DNA from: an uncultured Eubacteriales bacterium
GTDB lineage: Bacteria; Bacillota; Clostridia; Oscillospirales; Acutalibacteraceae
NCBI GenBank assembly: GCA_934643185.1
Contig: CAKUBN010000002.1
Span: forward strand, 21,607-85,606
Direction: 5' to 3'
DNA length: 64,000 nt
Position 1 is the stretch's first letter; the number at the start of each line of letters is the position of its first letter. Positions 60,544 through 64,000 of the stretch are shown here, piece by piece. A program made the translations under genes and the position numbers. The notes beneath the pieces were generated by a model. It had not been told where the DNA came from. It did no database searches and worked only from the letters and a program-made list of their open reading frames with translations.

Positions 60544-63500
60544 ATGAAAAAGAAAATCATCGCCGTGTTGCTGAGCGCATGTATGCTGGTTTCGGCATGT
60601 CCTACGGGCGCGTTTGCAATGAGTGATGAGGAAACGAACACCTACACTGCAACAGGGGATGTTATGCAGGGGGGGAACGTCGGTCGTTGACGAGACGCCC
60701 GCGCCCGAGGCGACCGAAGCGCCGGAGCAGACGCCTACTCCCGCTCCGGAGGAGACAGCCACTCCCGCCCCGGCAGAGACCCCGGCTCCCGTTGAAGTGG
60801 AAGCACAGGCGACCCCCGCCGCCGGTGCAGAGGAAGCTGCGCCGGCGAAACAGAGCGCGGAAACGGGCATTGCATTGACTATGCTGCGTCCGGACGACAA
60901 GAAGCCCACGGTCGATACCTACCGTTTCTATGATGCAGATGGCACGGAGCTGACCGAGTGGCAGCAGACCGTCGCCGCAGGCGAAGAGCTCCTTGAGCCG
61001 ACTGCACCGACAAAGGAAAACGCACGCTTTGTTGGGTGGTACGATGAAAGCGACAATCTCTTTGAAGGTTTTGGCAAAATTACTTCCGTAACCGGCGGTG
61101 CGACCGTAAAACTTACGGCGAAGTTTGAGGATGTTCGCTATGTGTACTTCATGAACAAGGACGGTTCGTCTGTTTGCTATACGGCTGAGGGCGAAGCGGA
61201 GACTGCTGTCAGCTCTTCTGATTTGGAAGCGGCAGAAAACACAGTGAACCTTATGCTGGATGCCGAAAGTCACGTTGTTGGTTGGAGCACAGTGCCGAAC
61301 GGTAAAGCCACTACGGTTACGTTTGCAAAAGACGAAATCGTCACAATGGTTTATCCTGTTATCGAAAGCGGCTTCTGGGTCAAGTTCGATACTGACGGTG
61401 GCAGCTATGTTCAATCCGTATTCTGCGAACCGGGCAAAACACTGACGCTTTCGCAGGTACCGACCCGCAGCGGCTATACGTTTGACGGTTGGTATATCGG
61501 TGGAGAAAAAGTTGAGTCCGTTTCCGCAAGTGCTACGGTTACTGCACATTGGACGGCCAGCAACAACACGAAGTATACCGTTATTCATTGGCTTGAAAAC
61601 GCAGATGATGATGGGTATACGTTGGATGGCACAGAGACGAAAAACGGTACAACAGGTTCCGAGACAGACGCAGCAGCTAAAAGCTATACCGGCTTTAAGG
61701 CAGACCCCATCACCCAGAAAACCATTGTCGGTAATGGTTCCACGATCGTAAACGTTTATTATAAGAGAAATGTTTACGAAGTGAAGTTTATGGGACTTAC
61801 TTGCAATAAAGAAGAACATACGCATGGCGTGGATTGCTGGGGTTGGTGTCATAAAAAAGAACACACGCATAACGAAAATTGCTATACTGAAATCACAGGC
61901 TTAATTATTCGTGCAAAGCATGGCGCAAATATCAGCGATAAATGGCCTACATATCAAGGAAGCAGTACATGGAGCGTTAGTTCTGGTAACGATGGCCCTT
62001 ATCAGGTAAATATTGATACCATGCCTATAGAAGGTGCTACATTCTACGGCCCAAAGACAGGCACGGGCAGTGAAACGGCATACTACTATGTAGAGGTTCT
62101 TCAGGGTGAAAGCGGAACAGAATATAACGGTACGACTTATAAGCTGCATCACTCTGATACAAGTCCCGGTACAGGTTACCATATTACGGATGAGGATAAA
62201 TATCCGATTACGGGCTTTGAATTCGAAACGATTAGCGCAAGTCAGGATCGGAACGGAAGATATAATTACAATAACGCAAAGTTCTATTACACCCGCAAAT
62301 CTTATGACCTCACATTTATTAACAACGGCAGTACGGATGATACTAAGAACTTTAAGTATGAAGCCAGTATTGCTGACGCATACTATGTTCCAAATCGCCC
62401 GAGTGAAATAGATGCGAGTTACACATTTGCAGGCTGGTATGATAACGAGCTTTGCGAAGGCGACCCGTTCGTGTTCACCGGCAAGACGATGCCGGCAAAG
62501 GGCATTACGCTCTATGCAAAATGGCAGGCGCCGCAGGTCAACGCAACAGTTTATCTGAGTGCTTCTGCGGATAGCAAGTCGGAAACATTCTCTGTTCCGT
62601 ATGGTAAGAAAATCACCGAGTCCGAAAATTTTAACGCGATCATTGCACGTATTAAGGCAGAAACCGGCGAAGCACCGTCCGCATGGTTCGTTGTAACCGG
62701 CGAAGGCCGTGTGTTGTTCGATCTGGACACACCGTTGTACAGTTCTGTAACACTTTATCCGTTCTTTGCTTCTTCCAGTGAAGGCTATACCGTAACATAC
62801 AAAGAAGAAGGTACGGATGAACCTGCCAAAGACGAGCAGAAATACCTCACGGGCAGCCGTGCGGGTATCCTTGCTCCGGTAAACAGCGAAAACTTCCGCG
62901 CTTGGGAAACGGAAGACGGCACGCTCATCCACCCGGGCGATAAGATTACCGTCACAAAGAACACCACGTTGACGGCAGTCTACACCTATAAGCCCCAAAC
63001 CGTGACAATTACGTATCATTATAATTTCACAGATAAAGATGGCAACTACAATGACGCTACCTTTGAGGATGGTAATCACCCGAAGAATACGAACGCAACC
63101 GTAAAATCGTTTAGCGATGTCAACTTCGACGCCCCCACAGGCTACGAGTTCCTCGGCTGGGCAACCACGCCGGACAGCAATAAGATTGAATACGCAGCAG
63201 GCGATCCGGTCTTTGTCGACGCTAACGGTGATAATGATCTCTATGCGGTTTGGCAGGTGAAGACGTATAAGGTAATATACAAACTCGACGGCGGCAGCTG
63301 GACTGAAAAGACCAACGAGTTCCCGTATGAGTATAAAGAGACGGTCAACGTAATAGAAACTGTTCCGACGAAGACTGGCTACATCTTCGCGGGCTGGATG
63401 TACAATGGTAATGAATCTGACATTTATAAGACAGGCACCGCAAAGACAAGCTTCACAATGCCGACAGATAATGTTATTCTGAAGGCAAAGTGGGATATCA

Positions 63501-64000
63501 ACAAGTACACGGTAACATGGGTAAACTGGGACGGCAGCGAAGTCAGAACGGATAAGGAAGTCCCGTATGGCACAGAACTGAAAGCTCCGGCAGACCCGAC
63601 GAGAGAAGCAGATGCAGAGTACACGTACACGTTTGCGGGCTGGACCCCGAAGATTGAGACGGTTACCGGAGACGCAACGTATATAGCAACGTATACGAAA
63701 GAAGCAAAGTCCTACACCTTGACGTATAACCTTGACGGCGGTGCGTGGGAAAACGACACGACCTACACGTACACGAAGAAGTACAACGAAGAAGTTAAGG
63801 TAAAAGCAGACCCGACGAGAGAAGGCTACACTTTCACAGGTTGGATTACCACAGATGTTACGCTCAATGGTAAATCCTTCACGATGCCTGCAAAGGATGT
63901 CACCCTGACGGCAAAGTGGGACGTCAACAAGTACACGGTAACATGGGTAAACTGGGACGGCAGCGAAGTCAGAACGGATAAGGAAGTCCCGTATGGCACA
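60544..64000 (+). CDS. Large secreted InlB-repeat surface protein, frame broken at a G7 tract, 3' end outside window
   Basis: The ATG at 60544 follows GGAGG and encodes a Sec signal peptide (MKKKIIAVLLSACMLVSACP, then cleavage after TGAFA). After 42 codons the run of seven G at 60669-60675 leads to a stop at 60688. With six G the reading continues as MQGGTSVVDETPAPEA and stays open to the window end, about 1,100 codons, which I checked by eye. It encodes a Pro/Thr/Glu-rich spacer, several InlB B-repeats (the GYTFDGWY, YTFAGWTP, GYTFTGWI type) and a CNKEEHTHGVDC/CHKKEHTHNENC pair near 61800-61890. A cell-wall anchor is expected beyond the window. Probably an adhesin-like surface protein. Confidence 0.8.
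60669..60675 (+). repeat. G7 homopolymer at codons 41-43 of the surface protein gene
   Basis: Seven consecutive G just after the signal peptide. Six (or nine) G would put the signal peptide in frame with the long downstream frame; seven does not. A typical place and type for slipped-strand phase variation. Confidence 0.75.
63484..64000 (+). repeat. Near-identical 91-base DNA repeats with 426-base period in the surface protein gene
   Basis: The 91 bases at 63484-63574 recur at 63910-64000 with two differences, a period of 426 bases (142 codons). Each copy encodes KYTVTWVNWDGSEVRTDKEV after GKAKWD-like. The unit consists of one long YTVTW...FAGWTP repeat plus one YNLDGG...FTGW repeat. The second copy is cut by the window end, so more copies may follow. 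Confidence 0.9.

Noticed and set aside
60662..63079. Minus-strand open frames (402 and 392 codons) across the surface protein region
   Set aside because: The plus strand is free of stops for more than 3 kb and encodes clear InlB repeats; the minus products are Arg/Cys/Ile-rich noise.
1..64000. tRNA, rRNA, tmRNA, SRP or RNase P genes
   Set aside because: No cloverleaf with the T-loop GGTTCGAATCC pattern or other conserved RNA core was recognised by eye in the intergenic regions.

Overview
The window (about 64 kb, GC-rich, dense genes with short spacers, Gram-positive-type ribosome binding sites and frequent TTG/GTG starts) looks like the chromosome of a clostridial Firmicute of the Ruminococcaceae/Oscillospiraceae type. 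Supporting signs are a cysteine T-box, recA-recX, DUF1385-prmC, many DPS-type MATE exporters, a GH42 beta-galactosidase and an InlB-repeat surface protein. The taxonomic call is an inference from gene content, not from a marker comparison. Both window ends cut genes: recA lacks its 5' end and the InlB-repeat gene runs off the right edge.

Layout. 0-7 kb: recA-recX, a small membrane protein, a frameshifted methyltransferase, then rimO-pgsA-gpsA-msrC-nitroreductase (translation factor modification, phospholipid synthesis, oxidation repair). 7-10.5 kb: YdeI-like protein, a cation/proton antiporter behind a structured leader, a MATE exporter. 10.5-14 kb (minus): phosphatase, DAHP synthase, unknown, SDR, rsmE. 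14-17 kb: lepA-hemW. 17-26 kb (mostly minus): DUF2798 protein behind a leader that can hide its own Shine-Dalgarno, a MacB/FtsX-like ABC exporter, a MATE with an early stop and its TetR regulator, ogg, DUF6062. 25.8-26.7 kb: an unusually long AT-rich non-coding block. 26.7-35.6 kb: rlmB, a degenerate P-type ATPase with a long acidic N-terminal region, PadR/DUF4097, MarR/MATE, a MecA-like fragment, a lipoprotein, VanZ. 35.8-45 kb: FG-GAP-like lipoprotein, response regulator, histidine kinase, DUF1385, prmC, Dabb protein, two tandem MATEs. 45-52 kb: GH42, PRPP synthetase, T-box-cysE-cysS. 52-60 kb: MerR, repeat lipoprotein, then a compact type IV-pilus-like operon (transglutaminase lipoprotein, GspF, four small membrane-anchored proteins, PilT) and a BTAD regulator with a decayed GGDEF-like end. 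60-64 kb: a small unknown gene and a large secreted InlB-repeat protein whose frame is broken at a run of seven G.

The most notable signal is a roughly 200-base intergenic element present three times (37.9, 41.5 reversed, and 44.9 kb). Each copy is a row of six to seven hairpins. Stem sequences differ between copies while base pairing is kept, with a conserved linker between hairpins 3 and 5. One copy separates a response regulator from its kinase. Other notable points are the G7 tract that could switch the surface protein on and off, the pseudo-ATPase, the PilT-only pilus-like locus, and several promoters whose core overlaps a perfect inverted repeat next to a regulator gene.
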